NCBI GenBank assembly: GCA_028023455.1
Contig: JAQFVV010006719.1
Location: 62,001 to 126,000 of the forward strand
Source: Epiperipatus broadwayi
Lineage: Eukaryota; Onychophora; Udeonychophora; Euonychophora; Peripatidae
Reading direction: 5' to 3'
Length of the DNA: 64,000 bases
The notes under the pieces were generated by a model. The model ran no database searches, was not told the origin of the DNA, and saw only the letters and a program-made list of their open reading frames with translations. Below, in pieces: positions 37,767-50,971 of this stretch. Both the position numbers and the translations under genes were made by a program. Each line of letters begins with the position of its first letter. The stretch's first letter is position 1.

Positions 37767-37846
37767 CCATCTAGTGCAAGCCATAGTAATCAATAGATGC
37801 AAGAAATTTTTTGTATCTATTGATAACTATGACTTGCACTAGGTGG
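37767..37846. repeat. 36-bp-arm hairpin related to family 2 termini
   Basis: CCATCTAGTGCAAGCCATAG…ATCAATAGATGCAA pairs with TTG(T)ATCTATTGAT…CTATGACTTGCACTAGGTGG. The left arm resembles the family 2 hammerhead repeat block GCAAGCTAGAGTAATCAATGG…GATGCC, so this may be a deleted inverted pair of that family. Confidence 0.7.
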
Positions 37847-37849
37847 AGT

Positions 37850-39560
37850 TTCTCACTGTTTTTTGTTTACTCATTGATCATTAAAAATACATAATGAGAT
37901 TGATTCTCATTGGTTTTCACATGAGAGCTGAAAGATCAAGAAAAATGTTTTTTGCATATTAATTTCTTTTTGATATTAAAATGTACAACATTATTCATGG
38001 AGGTACTGATTTTTCCCCTACAATGTGATGAATATTCATGATGAATAAACTTACAATATAAGGCATCTTTAAGATGCCAAATAGTAAATATGTTCATCAA
38101 TATTCTTTTAATTCAATTTGATATTAGATTTGAATTGAGTACTCCTTTCTCAGTCGTTGAGATAAAATTTCATTATGATTCTGAGATATATCCAAACAAG
38201 TAACAGATGGAATAGCTCTCAAGATTATTGTCAAGAATGGAATAAAAAACATTTCTCATTAACACAGCTCTCCAATATGCAAATTGTAACCCAATAAAAG
38301 ATGATTGATTTTTTTCCAAGATAACTGCAGTATCAATCAGCACATGTTAGGTAGCAACATGGTTTACCTATTCACCAAAAAAGGTAAGATGCCACTATTT
38401 AAGGATCACAAACTATGACAAGAATTAGGATAGTGTGCTTCATACCTTCATGGATCTTCTTCAATACCTACTCTGTCATCTCAAAATCTTGCAATCTGTT
38501 TGAAAAACATTTTTTGTGACTTATGACTTCACTGTTGGCACAATTTGAATGGTTGCAAATGTTTCAATAATGTTAGCATGTTATTCCATTATGGAGTTAA
38601 GATATAAAACCCCTTGTAATATTTCATATTGTAACTTATGATCAATAATGCTAATGCTTTAAAATGTTAGTGACGAATGGCTAAATTAAGTGATTACGTA
38701 ACTCATGCACTGATTGAGAGAGGTGCTGCAGGAAGTTTAGGGAAAGAAGCAATCATTCTAAATTTTCAGGTGTATATTTATATGTAGTAACTTCATTGTT
38801 ACAACTATAAACAAACATATATAACAATACATCCAAATATTTAAAACAAAAGACTGAAGTTGTAAAGAATATGTAATCGACAAATAAGTAATAAATACAG
38901 CTAAAGAGAGTATAAAATAACACGGAGTGTCTGTTTCAAAGCATAGATAATTATCAGTGTCGCAGTAATTCTGACTATAAAGGATTAGACTGGGCAGTGT
39001 TTAGAAAATTTACATAATGCACGTGTAATAGGTAATTGCAAAGTGCCACTTACATTGTCAGATTGAACAAGCAGTGTCTAGTGAGAGAAACACCATAGGC
39101 TTGTATATGTATTGCATGTATGGAACTGATTATGTGCCAAGTCTCCTTAATCATGCATGTTTTATGGTTATTCTCAAACTCAACAGATTAATGAACAAAT
39201 TTATTTTAAACTCCCTTTAGCTGTATTTATTACTTATTTGTCTATCCAAATATTTATAATTTCTACATAAATTAACACAATGGTTACTGAGTTATAGACT
39301 TTAGGACTGATTCAAGCAGGGGAATCTCTCTTCGTTCAAATAAATAAAACTATTATGCTTATTCTATCCCTTGTGGGATTTAGGTATCACGTGACAATGT
39401 GATTAATATTATGATTATTAAAATATTTGAATATATTTAGAATATATAACTTGAATTCATTTGTAATAAATAAAAAATGAGTTGATGATACTGTAATAGT
39501 TATCTGAAAAAAGTCAAATTTCAAAAAAATATATTTCATGTATCATTGTACGCAGTCATC
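37850..39560. other. A+T-rich DNA, no supported feature
   Basis: No recognisable coding or repeat content. Confidence 0.45.
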
Positions 39561-39565
39561 TAGAC

Positions 39566-39640
39566 TAGGGTCAGAAAACTAGGGCTTGTGAACTAAATAT
39601 GGTTATTTGATCCCAATTTCATGACTCTTTTATCATGCTA
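39566..39640 (+). mobile_element. hAT (Charlie-like) terminus relic
   Basis: AGGGTCAGAAAACTAGGGCTTGTGAACTAAATATGG follows the classic pattern CAGGGGTCxGCAAACTxxGGCCxxxGGGCCAAATxCGG of Charlie-type hAT ends. The opposite end was not found, so only one end is claimed. Confidence 0.5.
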
Positions 39641-42470
39641 AGCATAAACATGTTTTTATGTTTCTTTTTGCAATTTACTAATAAATATTTTGATAACTCC
39701 AGAAGAATAAAATGTGCATTACTACACCTTAAATTCAGCCTTATTATAGGAGAGTAATTATTGTATATGATGAATATTTAAATATTAGAAATTTGGGAAG
39801 TAATAATTGTAATAATGATTTGTATGCAAATTCATATTTTAATTTTTTAGAGGTCTGTACAATGCTGACATCTTCAGATTTTTTAAAGGTAATAATTCTA
39901 ATAATGATTTTTTATGCAATAAATAAACTGCATATCATAATCTAACATTATAAACAATCATAAAATAGAAAGGAAGAAATCTGAGAGCAATAACAGCATC
40001 ATTATAATGCACATAATTTCTCAAAATGCTTAATCAGTATCAAATATTTAGAAGAGAAATTAAAAAAATAAATGAGATATAATATCTATTAAAAGTGTAA
40101 TGGAAAGAGTAAAAAAGAACTTAAATTGAAAACTAATCATTTATAATTTAAAGGAATACTTAACTGTGAATGATATAGAAATTATTAGTAAATAATATTT
40201 AATAAAGAATCATAGAAAATTATGGTATTTCAAAAAAATTTTCTTACATTTTGATTAAACTTTTATATAAGTGTTTAAAAACCATTTAAAAACTAACACT
40301 TATGATGATAACAGTAAATCATATTCTAAATGCTGCAGTGGGTGATTTGAAACTGTAAGCTGACTTCGTTAATATTTTTAAAAAATCAAACAAAAATCAG
40401 CTCTAATACAAAGTTTCATTTTTTTAAGTATCGCTGCTTGATTTCTTACTGTATAACAAATCAAAGTGATCATATTTTATCTGGAAAAATAAATTAGCAT
40501 TGATATAACAAATGTGGGCATTATTTACAAGTTTGTTTAAATGATTTTTTAGGAAACTATCTTATGAATTATCTTAATAATGTATTTGGACTTGTTTGTT
40601 TAATGAATAGATTTATATACTTAATGTTACATATCTGATAAGGCATAACACAGATCTCTAAAAAAATAGAATATTAATTTGCATATGAGTCAATCTGAAG
40701 ATGCCTCATTTTGATCTCAATAAAAGTGACAATTTCTGAATGGTAAATTTTTTGGCCATGGGGTAATTTCTGAATCAGTCTTTGAAAAGAATAATTGTAA
40801 TTTTTAATAATTTGTTTACATATTTACTTTTATTTATGCAATATATTTGTAAAATATTTATTGTAAACTAAAAAAAAAATTGCTTGACTACAAATAGATT
40901 TTTATTTTAAAATATTTATTTTTAAAAAGACAAGTCATAAGACCTTAGTTATGGCAAAGCAAAATTAGTTCTTATGGGCTAAAAAGAATGGCTTTTATAA
41001 ACAATGGTAAAGAAATTTCTTTTAATATTTTAATAATAATAAAACACATTTTCATTCTTTAATGATGTCCAACCCTAAAATTCTTTTCTATTTTAAAAAT
41101 TGAATTCAAATAAGAAATATTTCATTCTATAAACTTTATGAATAGACAAAATTATATCTAATAATGCAAAGCATTATTGTTATAGTTAAGACCTTTTAAT
41201 AATTCATTTTCCTACTTTACAAAGTTCAAATATTAATTTTGGAGTCTTTGTTTGAAAGCTTACATTTGTAATAAATAATGTAAATATTATCGATATATAA
41301 TGTAGAAAACAGATTTAATTGTAAAAATAAAATGTTAAGTTTTTACTAGGATCTTCCAAATAAGAAGGAAAGTCTTGGATCCTAAACAAGTTAAAATGAA
41401 CACATTGATTAAAATAATGATTATAAGCTTCTAATATTATCAATGAATTTTTAAGATTTTTTTAAATTGCATTAACTACACATTGTTATGCCATGTTTTT
41501 AGTGAAAGTTTAACTCTTTTATTGTTAGGTTCAAGTAAACTTGAGCATGGCTTTAACTCACTCTAAAACCGGCAATTTTTACATTATGTAGCAAATTTAC
41601 ACTCATTTTAAAACTTAAAAAGTACTGTATAATGCATAACTCTCTAGAATTATTTTACAAGTAAAAAATCAATAATATTTAAATTTAAAACTACAAGAAT
41701 GGGAGACAGCAAACTTTCCTAGATGCTGATTGGTTGGTTCTCATTTGTAACAAAAGGATGCGCCTGTCAATAATTTTACTGCTCTAACTTCTTTGTTTTG
41801 ATTTTGAAAATGAAAATGAATGTTTTAGAGTGTTTTTTTAGTATTTTTTTTTACATATTATAAATTATTTTGATAAAATATGCTGAAAATAAAATTATTT
41901 TAGAAAAATAGTTAAAGTTTTAATAAAAATTATTTACTTTTACATGAATGTAAATTGAAAAAGAAAATCAATGATGTATGCAATATTTTCTAATAGGTTA
42001 CGAATATTCTTTAAGATTCTCTGCTATAAAATATTTTTATAATTATAAAAGAAATTTATTTTCGAAAAAACATTTTGCATTCTGACAAATTATTAATTTG
42101 ATTTTTACAGACGAAACTAAAATGAATATAATATTAAAAGATGAATATATTTCTATGGCTGACTCTGTAATTGACCAATCAAAAGTTTAGAGTTTTAACC
42201 CACTCGACCAAGCAGATTTTTATATGAAAAAATGGTTAATGTTCTTTCCAATACTGTTTTTTTGTTATGTCTGCATAAATCTTGTCTAAATTTCCATGAA
42301 ATTATTATTTTCATTTTTTTTCGAAATGTTTCACAGAAGTTTGCTTTATCATTAATAATCTTGAATATTTAAAAATTGATTACCTGTTCATTTCATGCAT
42401 TTAGTTACTTATGAGTTCTTTAAGCAAATGGATAGATATTAACATTTTAACTTAAACTGTTTTTCTGAAG
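39641..42470. other. A+T-rich gene desert
   Basis: No supported gene, RNA or repeat. Only very short frames. Confidence 0.5.
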
Positions 42471-42670
42471 TGACATTTAAACAATACCATGATATAGTTC
42501 AAGACAGTTGAACTTAATTACAAATTTTAGTGCTTTAAATATTAATCAATGTACAATATTATAATCCAAATATAACTACTCCTAAAGTAAAATAAATATA
42601 AATAATTAACTAAATATAATGTGTGATCTCCTTAAGCAAGTGTAGCAATAAAAACTGATTAGATTTAAGC

Positions 42671-42838
42671 CAATAAACATCACATGACAACCTCCTCTTA
42701 TGCTGGTGTATAACTGTTGTTAAAACAGGCAAAACTCACTATGGATGCCAGAAGGCTTGTGCGTAAAATCCCCATCTAGTGCCTACTCATCCAATATCCC
42801 CAAACTAGTTTCTGGCTATGGTTATTAAAAAACCAAAG
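42671..42838 (-). repeat. hammerhead-bearing repeat family 2, minus strand, truncated
   Basis: On the minus strand it keeps GCCAGAAACTAG, TTTGGGG and ATATTGGATGAG, then the downstream block CACTAGATGGGGATTTTA and GTGAGTTTTGCCTGTTTTA. The CTGACGA box and 5' stem I are missing at its inner end, so the ribozyme is broken. Confidence 0.75.
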
Positions 42839-42959
42839 ACACCAAAATGTATGGGTATTGAACTGGGTTCAGACCATATGACTATATAAGCTGATGGGCT
42901 TAGATTGAAAACATTAAGTTGTTTACAGTTTAAGACTCATAGTTTTGTAGTTAAATGGA

Positions 42960-43185
42960 GATAAAAGGTGGTTGCTGAAGGATTGCAAAGATCCTAAGAT
43001 CTAGGTGCAGTGCTCTCAGATCCAAGGCTCCTCACTGACAAAGGCATAAGCCAGAAACTAGTCTGGGGATATTGGATGAGTTGGCACTAGATGGGGATTT
43101 TATGCACAAACCTCCTGGCATCCATTGATTATTCTAGCTTGCTGTTTGTGGCAATATATATAGTGAATTTTGTCTGTTTTAAAAA
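42960..43185 (+). repeat. hammerhead-bearing repeat family 2, plus strand
   Basis: Holds the block AGATCTAGGTGCAGTGCTCTCAGA, the hammerhead motif (43020-43077), and the shared downstream part to GTGAATTTTGTCTGTTTTA. Between the two copies (about 42840-42960) is a stretch with a box B-like GGGTTCAGACC. Confidence 0.8.
43020..43077 (+). ncRNA. type I hammerhead ribozyme motif (family 2), one core change
   Basis: CTGACAA at 43035-43041 (consensus CTGACGA, so G8 is A here), stem II GGC-ATAA-GCC, GAAA at 43054-43057, palindromic stem III CTAG, cleavage site TC at 43062-43063. Stem I pairs CCTCA (43030-43034) with TGGGG (43064-43068), then, past a loop of GGCT over ATA, ATCCAA (43020-43025) with TTGGAT (43072-43077), all six pairs perfect. 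The fold is complete, but the G8 change should reduce or abolish cleavage. Confidence 0.85.
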
Positions 43186-43339
43186 ATGATTAGTTTAAAC
43201 ATTTAAATAATATCATGAAATAGCTGGAGTCAGAGTTGAACTTAACTACAAATTTTAATGCCTTAAATAATAATCAATTTATAATATTATAATCTCAATA
43301 CAAACTACTTCTAAACTAAAACAAATATAAATAATTAAT

Positions 43340-46300
43340 TTAATAATAATATTTTACCAATCAATTAAATAATACTATTTACTAATTATCCTTGATATCA
43401 TGTCATTCCCATTTAAAATGTGTATATTTGAATTATAGTATTAAGAATTAATTAATGTAAAAGCATTAAAATTTGTTGTTGATTTGAATTCTGCCTTAAG
43501 CAATTTTATCATAATATTTCAAAGTTTAACTTTGCATAATTACATTACAATCATTTCATTCTTTGAATCCTGGATTTGGTATTCATATAAAAAAGTCTTT
43601 TCACTTTATGAAAGCAGACAGATCACTGCCAACTGCTGAGTGATAGTTGAGGGCACAAAATAATTGCTATGAGAGATTTTAATGCAAAGATTTTAAATAT
43701 TATTGGCAATTTGACTAGTTGGATAGTTAAATGCTATTACAAATAAATTTATATAATTATGTCAGTTTAGAAATATAAATGTAAGGATTATATACACATG
43801 TATGTTGTTTTAAGTACGTAAATATATATATTATTAATTAAAATTATCCCAAATTAAAAACTAAAATTTAGCCAAAGCAACTGCGTTTTATAACATAACC
43901 ATACCAAAAACAGACTTCTCAAGTGTAAAGGGATAAAAACATATCAACAAATATATACTATTATCCACAATTCCCATTATATCCTACACATCCCGCAATA
44001 TTAAAATAATTCTTTAATAAGTTAATTGCTTCAGAATCATAAATTTTCAATAATAAAGATTCTTTAATTCTTCATTTTATTTTATTTCAGAGCAGTTTGA
44101 ACTTAGATGAAAAAATAAAAGTGCATAAAGGTAGGGTTAAAATTAAATATCTTAGTTCTGGTTTGTATATCCTCCAAACGGTGCCCAACCTATGTAAAGT
44201 CCTTTTTCTTTTATTTAATTGGTTATTTTAACAATTTTTTTTTAAAGATTTAATGTAAATTAAGCAAGAGATTTTAATATTATATAAATAAATGTGAAAA
44301 TTGTACACTGGCCTGAAAGACTGTCATTTCATCTTCAATTATATGCTAACTAAAATTAAATAAAAAATATAGTATTACAGCATCAATTTTTACCCCCTCA
44401 CTAAATATCACATTTCAGGCATCAATTTATGTACTGTAATCACATTTTCTTCATAATTTAAATACTATATCTTTTCAGTTCTAGCTAAAAACACATGTAT
44501 TAATTTTTTCCTGAGCAATTTTTCCGTCAAAAAGTTTTATTCCAATATATTTTTTTTAGAATCTAGAAATGCCGCCAGCCAACATTTTTGTAATACTTTT
44601 TTTTATTGGTTGTTTTAACAAATTACTTCTTTTGCATAAAATGATTCATAAAAAATCATTAGGTTTAATAATGGCGGAACAAATAATTTTTTTCATTGAA
44701 AAATACCCCTTGTTGTGAATTCGACATATAACAGCCTTACAAAAAAATATTCATATATTCACCAATCAGACAACAAGGAAAATAGGGATTTATATATAAA
44801 AAGAATATAGGCAAACTTTTAGTTTTGGGTTATAGTTGTCTTCTTTGAAAGAAATAAAATAAAAAGAATTAAAAAATCTTTATTATTAAAAATTTATGAT
44901 TCTGAAGCAATTAACATGTTTAAGATTTCTTTTAATATTAAGGATGTATGAAATATAATTGTGAATTGTGGATAATAGTATATTTGTTAATATGTTCTAG
45001 TTTTTTATATATGAAAAGACTGCCTTTGGCAGGGAAACTAGTGGTTGTGTTATATAGTTTATTTTCTTTGGCTAGTCTTGTTTCATTTTGAATTTGGAGT
45101 AATTTTAATTATTTTACAGATTAGTTTAGTTTTAGAATCTAATAAGTATATATTATTAAATATTGTGAAAATAACCAATGGAGATATATCTGATTTCAGA
45201 TCAATAAAGCAACTGTTTTTAGTAATTAGAGAATTAATGATAGCTAAAATGCCAAGTCTACTTACAATTATATTATTTTCAAAATAATTATTTTTAAAAT
45301 TTTAAATTAGTAATGTAACTATTTAGGTCAGTAAAATTAATTTAACACTTTGCATTTTAGTGTATATTTAGAATAAATTTTCTACAGGACCAACGTGCAA
45401 AAATGATTTTATTTTATCCAAAACATGATTTCTAATATTTATTTATCTCCCAAACATAATCATAAAATATAATTTTTTGTCAAAATGAAAACTGTTACCA
45501 TTTTTTAATAGGGCATCTATTTTTTTTCTTTTTGTCAAGATATACTAATAAAATAATGTCTTAATATTTTCAAGTAATCTAAAATATATTACAGTGACCC
45601 AACTATGTTTAGATTTTCAAAGTTATTATTATAAAAGATATTTTATAAAATTTCAACATTAAATAACATCTAACTACTATCATTTTTACTTAGTATTCTA
45701 CTATATATTTTATTTCTAAAAAAAATATTTACTTCAAAAATAGACTAATAAATTATGGTTCTTATGTATTATCCTGTCTCCCAAGCTTGGCAGCCATTTT
45801 TTAAAATTCTATAGTTTCAGTGCATTTTTTTTTCAATTTCAATTTTATTTTACCAAATGTGTATTAGTTGTTAAGTTTAAAAAAATTATTAAATTGACTA
45901 TAAATTCCATTCACAAGGTTTATTTCAACTTTTTTTTAATATTATAACATGTAAATGCCAATACGCTTTGAACATTATTGTAGATTATTTACATTCCGTG
46001 TCTTTATTCTGATCACCATTATTTTGGAAAAATGATGATAGTTTAAAATCTTCCTTTGACTAAACAGCATGCAATGGAGTATTTACAAAGATAGGGATCC
46101 TGCCCTCATGAAAAATCTGTGTTAATGGGCACAATATAACACTTTATGTTTCTTACACTTTTTTTATATTAATAAATTGACTTAATACAAAAAAAAATAA
46201 TAAATAAAATGGAAATATAATTAATTTTTGCAAATTTTTTTTTTTTAAAATAACAAAAAAAAAAACACCTTTAAACATTAAATACAACTGCTCTTTGTCA

Positions 46301-47515
46301 GCGATTTTGTTTTAAATATTTATTGCACCCCTGAAACTGTATGTTTTAAAAATGGCTACCAAGCTTGGTAGACAGAATAGATATCTAAATTACTTATTTA
46401 CAAATAATTAAACAAATAATTTATTTATTATAATGTATTATTTTGAAATAGCCAAAACTCTTTACTATGAAAGTTAAATATTACATTACAAAGAGTAACT
46501 GAAAAGCAAAATAGTCAAAATTTGTATATGAATTGATTTATTTCATTTATGAATGAATGGATAAATAAATCACTTATAAATGAATAAATATATAATTTAT
46601 TTTACTACATACAAAGTTCCAGAAAAAAAGAAACATGAATGTAAGACTAATAGGAATAGTTTGATAATACAATTTCAAAATATATAACCAAAATAATTAA
46701 TTTATAAATGAATAAATAAAAAACCTACATATATTTTTCCAATTAATAATAAATTCAATTATAAAAGTCTAAAACATTTAATAGTAAAATTATAAAAGTT
46801 CTGAATATTCAAAACATTTTAATGATTTCAAAATGAATTTATTTTTCTTTCGTAGAATATATCATTTATAAAAGACACACATATATATATATATATCTTG
46901 AAGCTATTAATATCAGATAGTTTATAAAAGGGAGAATAATGAATAATGATAATATAAATATATAAAAAAAAAAGAAAACAAAACAAGAGTTATATTATTA
47001 TTTAGTTAATTTACTTGTAAGTATTTAATTAATATACTTTATTACAAGTTAAGGATGATTGTTAAAATGTTATAATTTTATCTTGATTCTGGATAAATAA
47101 TCCGGTCACAAGAAATGTGGTAATATATGTATGCACATGAGAATAAATGTAATCAGGCACACACGTGTTGAACGCAATTATAGGAAAAAAAACTTGAATT
47201 ATATAATTGGATAATGAGAGGGGGGGGGAATAAAAAATCTAAACTAAGAATTGAGCAATATAGTTGGGAAGAATTGTCTTAAACATTATATTAAAAATAA
47301 GGACTTTGGATTATTTATTATTTAACAACTCATAGATAAAATATAGTGCTAAGAAAAAAAAAGAGAGAGAAGAGGGTCTGTTTCTCTCTTCAACCATATT
47401 TTCCAAAGAACTGGAGTAAGATGATTAAAGGAATTGTTAAGTAATGATTCTATTATAAAACAAAAGATATGTAACCTTATTAATCAAAATAATTTATCTA
47501 CAACTACGTTCGCCA
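43340..47515. other. A+T-rich gene desert
   Basis: Over 4 kb without a recognisable gene. The plus-strand frame 45045-45287 (80 codons) is hydrophobic but matches nothing I know. Confidence 0.5.
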
Positions 47516-47519
47516 AATA

Positions 47520-48690
47520 TTGCTAACAAGAGCTTCAATGTGATATGATGTGATGTATTTGGCTTCTCCTTAAACGAAGTCAGGAATATCTCAGCAATCA
47601 TGCCCAGATAAACCTGTTAGCCACTTTATTTTCCATTCCCCACTCTAAGTCTTCCCATATTCTGCCCCATCCCATTTCCACAACATAATCTTTGTCAACT
47701 CTATGGCCTTTATATCTAAATCCTCCTTATCTTTTCACAAACCCAGTATAAAAACTAATAACTCACTTTCTGTATAGCCACTTTGTTCATACCTATTCTC
47801 CCATAACTTCATTATCTGTACCCTTTCTGCTTTCAAGCCTTTACATTCAATCAAAAGATGCCTAATATTTTCTACACCTTCCTTACACAATTTGCACACT
47901 AAATCACCCATAGTTTTCCATTTACATGTATATTCTCTTGTTGCTAAAGATCCCGTTCGAGCCTTAAACAATAAACTACCTTCCTTACTATTATCATAAA
48001 TTAACTCGCATCCAATTTTCTGTTTACTTCTATATATATTTAAACTCTTCTTACCCTCCATACTAGTTATCCATCTCTCCAACTCCCTATTTTTTATTAA
48101 TGCTTCTATTCTTTTATTCCATTCCTTACCACTATAGCACTCAACAATCCTCCTAACACAATCATCCCACCTTTTATACAAGTATACTGATATAAATTCT
48201 TTATCCAAATCTTTCGCATACCACATTACCTTTCTCACCCATCTTGTTACCTGCCCTTGACTCGTAACCCAATTAAACACTATTTTGGCTATTCTTTTAC
48301 TATCCATAAATTGCAACCCACCAAACATTTTCATTTTACTTTTTGCATCTCTCATATAAAACTTGACCATCCCATTTCTCCTTGAATTGCCTCCTTTCCT
48401 GTCCACATCTCTGCATCTAATGCATGTCTTCCTACTTCCCTTTGTACTTTCTCTAAATAATCTAAAACCCTTTTACTAACACATAATGCATCATTACCAT
48501 ATGTTAACTCTGCTACTGCAACTCCCTTTCCATACAATTCTAGCTACATCATATTTATTATATGAAAATACTGTTAGTTTCTTTACCAAACCCTTTCTTT
48601 TCTTTGCCTCATTTACCAATTTTTTCTCCCATTCATCCAAATAATTTTCCTCAAAACTGGATCTCATTGAAGTAATGCCATACTTTGGAG
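47520..48690 (-). pseudogene. LINE ORF2 C-terminal part with 3' end, best-preserved copy
   Basis: Minus strand. EWEKKLVNEAKKRKGLVKKLTVFSYNKYDVARIVWKG (about 48640-48540), one shift, then VAVAELTYGNDALCVSKRVLDYLEKVQREVGRHALDAEMWTGKEAIQGEMGWSSF (48530-48360), another shift, and a 223-codon open stretch 48406-47735 with GGLQFMDSKRIAK…SLNIYRSKQKIG…SLATREYTCKWKTMGDLVCKLCKEGVENIRHLLIEC, a CxxC…H…C knuckle near the C-terminus. The GMGWSSF-type region followed by a knuckle is a post-RT domain of an animal non-LTR family; I do not assign the clade. The 3' end shares its last 200 bp with the 30.1 and 34.4 kb copies and ends in an ATGTGATATGATGTGATG tail. Confidence 0.85.
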
Positions 48691-48699
48691 AATTAATTG

Positions 48700-50655
48700 A
48701 TTCATTATTTTAAAAAGTACACTTTACATTCAGGCTAAATAAATGGTAATATTGTTTATTTAACTTTTGTTATTATTATTCTATTTCAAAGTAAGAAGCA
48801 TTCAAAGAAGAAACAAAACTATTTTGTTTAATAACAATTAACCTTTATTTTTTAAAGATAAATGATATTCTAAAAGGAAAATACTGATAGCAAAATGTTT
48901 CAGTTAATTATTTATATACACATTTGAATATCTTTATGAGCTACAAATCAAAATAATAATGAGTATTTCATAATTTCAGATTGTTATAGTTTTAAAATAA
49001 GTGTAGATAAATAAATATACACTTTATTAAAATAGATTTTTTGTTGTGGTTTTTTCAGCATGACCGTATAACTTTTACATATTAGTCGAATGTTTTACCA
49101 TATAAAGCTTAATGATATGAGTATTTTATATGTAAAGTATATATAAATAAAATATTTTTTTTAAATACAAAAAAGATATGTGTTTTTGTTAGTATAAAAA
49201 TCCCAAAATTGGATTAATCATGTCAGTGTCTTGGTTGACATGACAACATTGTCATGTTATTATCGACAATGTTTGCCTGAAGGAAAATCGGTAAGTACAA
49301 AACGTCATCGGTTGAATAATACTAAAGTACCCCAATGGTTAAAGAAATTATGTAAAATTAACTAGCGAGAGAGAATATTTTATAAAATATTTAAAAGATA
49401 TATATTCTCTTTGTAATTCATGAGAGGTTTTATTATTAATAATAATGGGTGATATAAAAATTTCTACTCAGGATAATGATAAAAAATAAATTATGAATGT
49501 TAAGTAAACATATACAAATACAATAATTGATATGTGTAATAAATTAATAAAAATAATGTAGATATTGTTTTATAATATTGAAAATTAGTTTTTATATATG
49601 TACATGTATTTTTTTATATGTTAGGATCATAGGCTTATTTAGTTTAAATAAATAATTTTTCAATGATGTTTATTTTCTTTTACAAAAGGCTATAGGAATA
49701 TCATGCTGAAAGTGTAAAATGTGGTAAACATTATGTATTTAATTCTTAATTCATTATGTCTTTGTTTATCATTTTAGTGTCAATTTAATTTTTGTATTAT
49801 ATCTTATTTATACATGCGTTGCAATAAAATTTGTATTGTTATCAATTGCCATGGGGTCTTGGTCTCTATTTCATCTCTTTATTTATTTTTTAAGTTTAAT
49901 ACAAATCTATCAAATAACAAATATTGCAAATAGGTTTGTTTTATCAGTTCTTCGTGTTATCTTTATTATCATTATGAGAATATTTAACATTTGTCTCACG
50001 ATTAATAATACTACTGTGTGGATCTTAAGGTTAATTTAATAAGATGTAAGAATGGGCATGAATGTGCAATGGGTAAGTAACCTAACTTGCATGGTATTCA
50101 TAATTTATAAATAAACACAAATTGGAATAAATTGATCATAATTTTTTTTCTTCTCTTTTAACTATAATGTTTCAATGTGGCTCTCATTGGTAATTGTGTC
50201 CGACTTCTTTTGGGTATCCATTTGTATTATTTCTTTTCATTACAATTTATTATCCTTCATGTGGGGTCATGGTAAATGAAAAATGGCCAAATCTGACCAT
50301 TTTCTACCATTACAATTTGATTCCTATTCATGGAGCAATGAGAAATGTTATTTCCTACCATTACAATACTTAAAATACTTTGATACTCTGCCATTATTAG
50401 CAATACAAAAAATACTATCACAGAGAACAAAACAAATTAAAAGACCGAGTATACTTTCATCTATATAATAGTAATGTTTTAAAAATACTACATAAATAAA
50501 GAATATTTTCTCATTCTACTATAAAATTACTTAGCTAATATAATAAATAAACCATTTTTTTTATCTCATCTTATTCAATGGCATAGCCAGAATTATTTAA
50601 GAAACCAATTAATTACTTTCTGCATACTACCGATGTCCATTATATAACAACTGAA
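48700..50655. other. A+T-rich DNA, no supported gene
   Basis: Short plus-strand frames at 49836-50039 and 50283-50468 lack recognisable motifs. Near 50200-50360 a CCATTACAATTT…TTCAT block recurs a few times. Confidence 0.45.
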
Positions 50656-50659
50656 ATTT

Positions 50660-50836
50660 TTATTATGCAAGATATACTTATATAAGGCTAAAACCTTAGT
50701 ACATGCGCCTTGAGTGCTTAATTTTAGTAAGAGAGACCTCTACAAATCATAATGCAAGATTTGACTTTATAAAGACAAGAGGGTCCCTCTTATCTCTAAC
50801 TTATTTTTTCTTAATTATATAGGCAAATCTAAAGCA
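50660..50836. repeat. extra copy of the 51-kb palindrome arm
   Basis: ACTTATATAAGGCTAAAACC…GAGAGACCTCTACAAATCATAA…GACAAGAGGGT and GGCAAATCTAAAGCAC appear here in the same order as parts of the palindrome that follows. Confidence 0.85.
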
Positions 50837-50971
50837 CTTTGATTTGAGAGCATGAAGCTAATAAATTCTTCACTGATTAAGTCCACTATTTCTATTAAAC
50901 ATTAACATTCGCGAAACCTTTCCATTTACAACGAGTCAATATTCAGATATTAAATGTAGAAATATTTTGAA

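Larger units (their letters stand above)
42471..43335. repeat. direct repeats of about 135 bp bracketing a family 2 pair
   Basis: 42475-42607 and 43197-43335 are diverged direct copies (GTTGAACTTAATTACAAATTTTAGTGC…, ATATTATAAT…AAATATAAATAATTAA). They lie on either side of the inverted hammerhead repeat pair, as if a local duplication spans the insertion. Confidence 0.75.
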
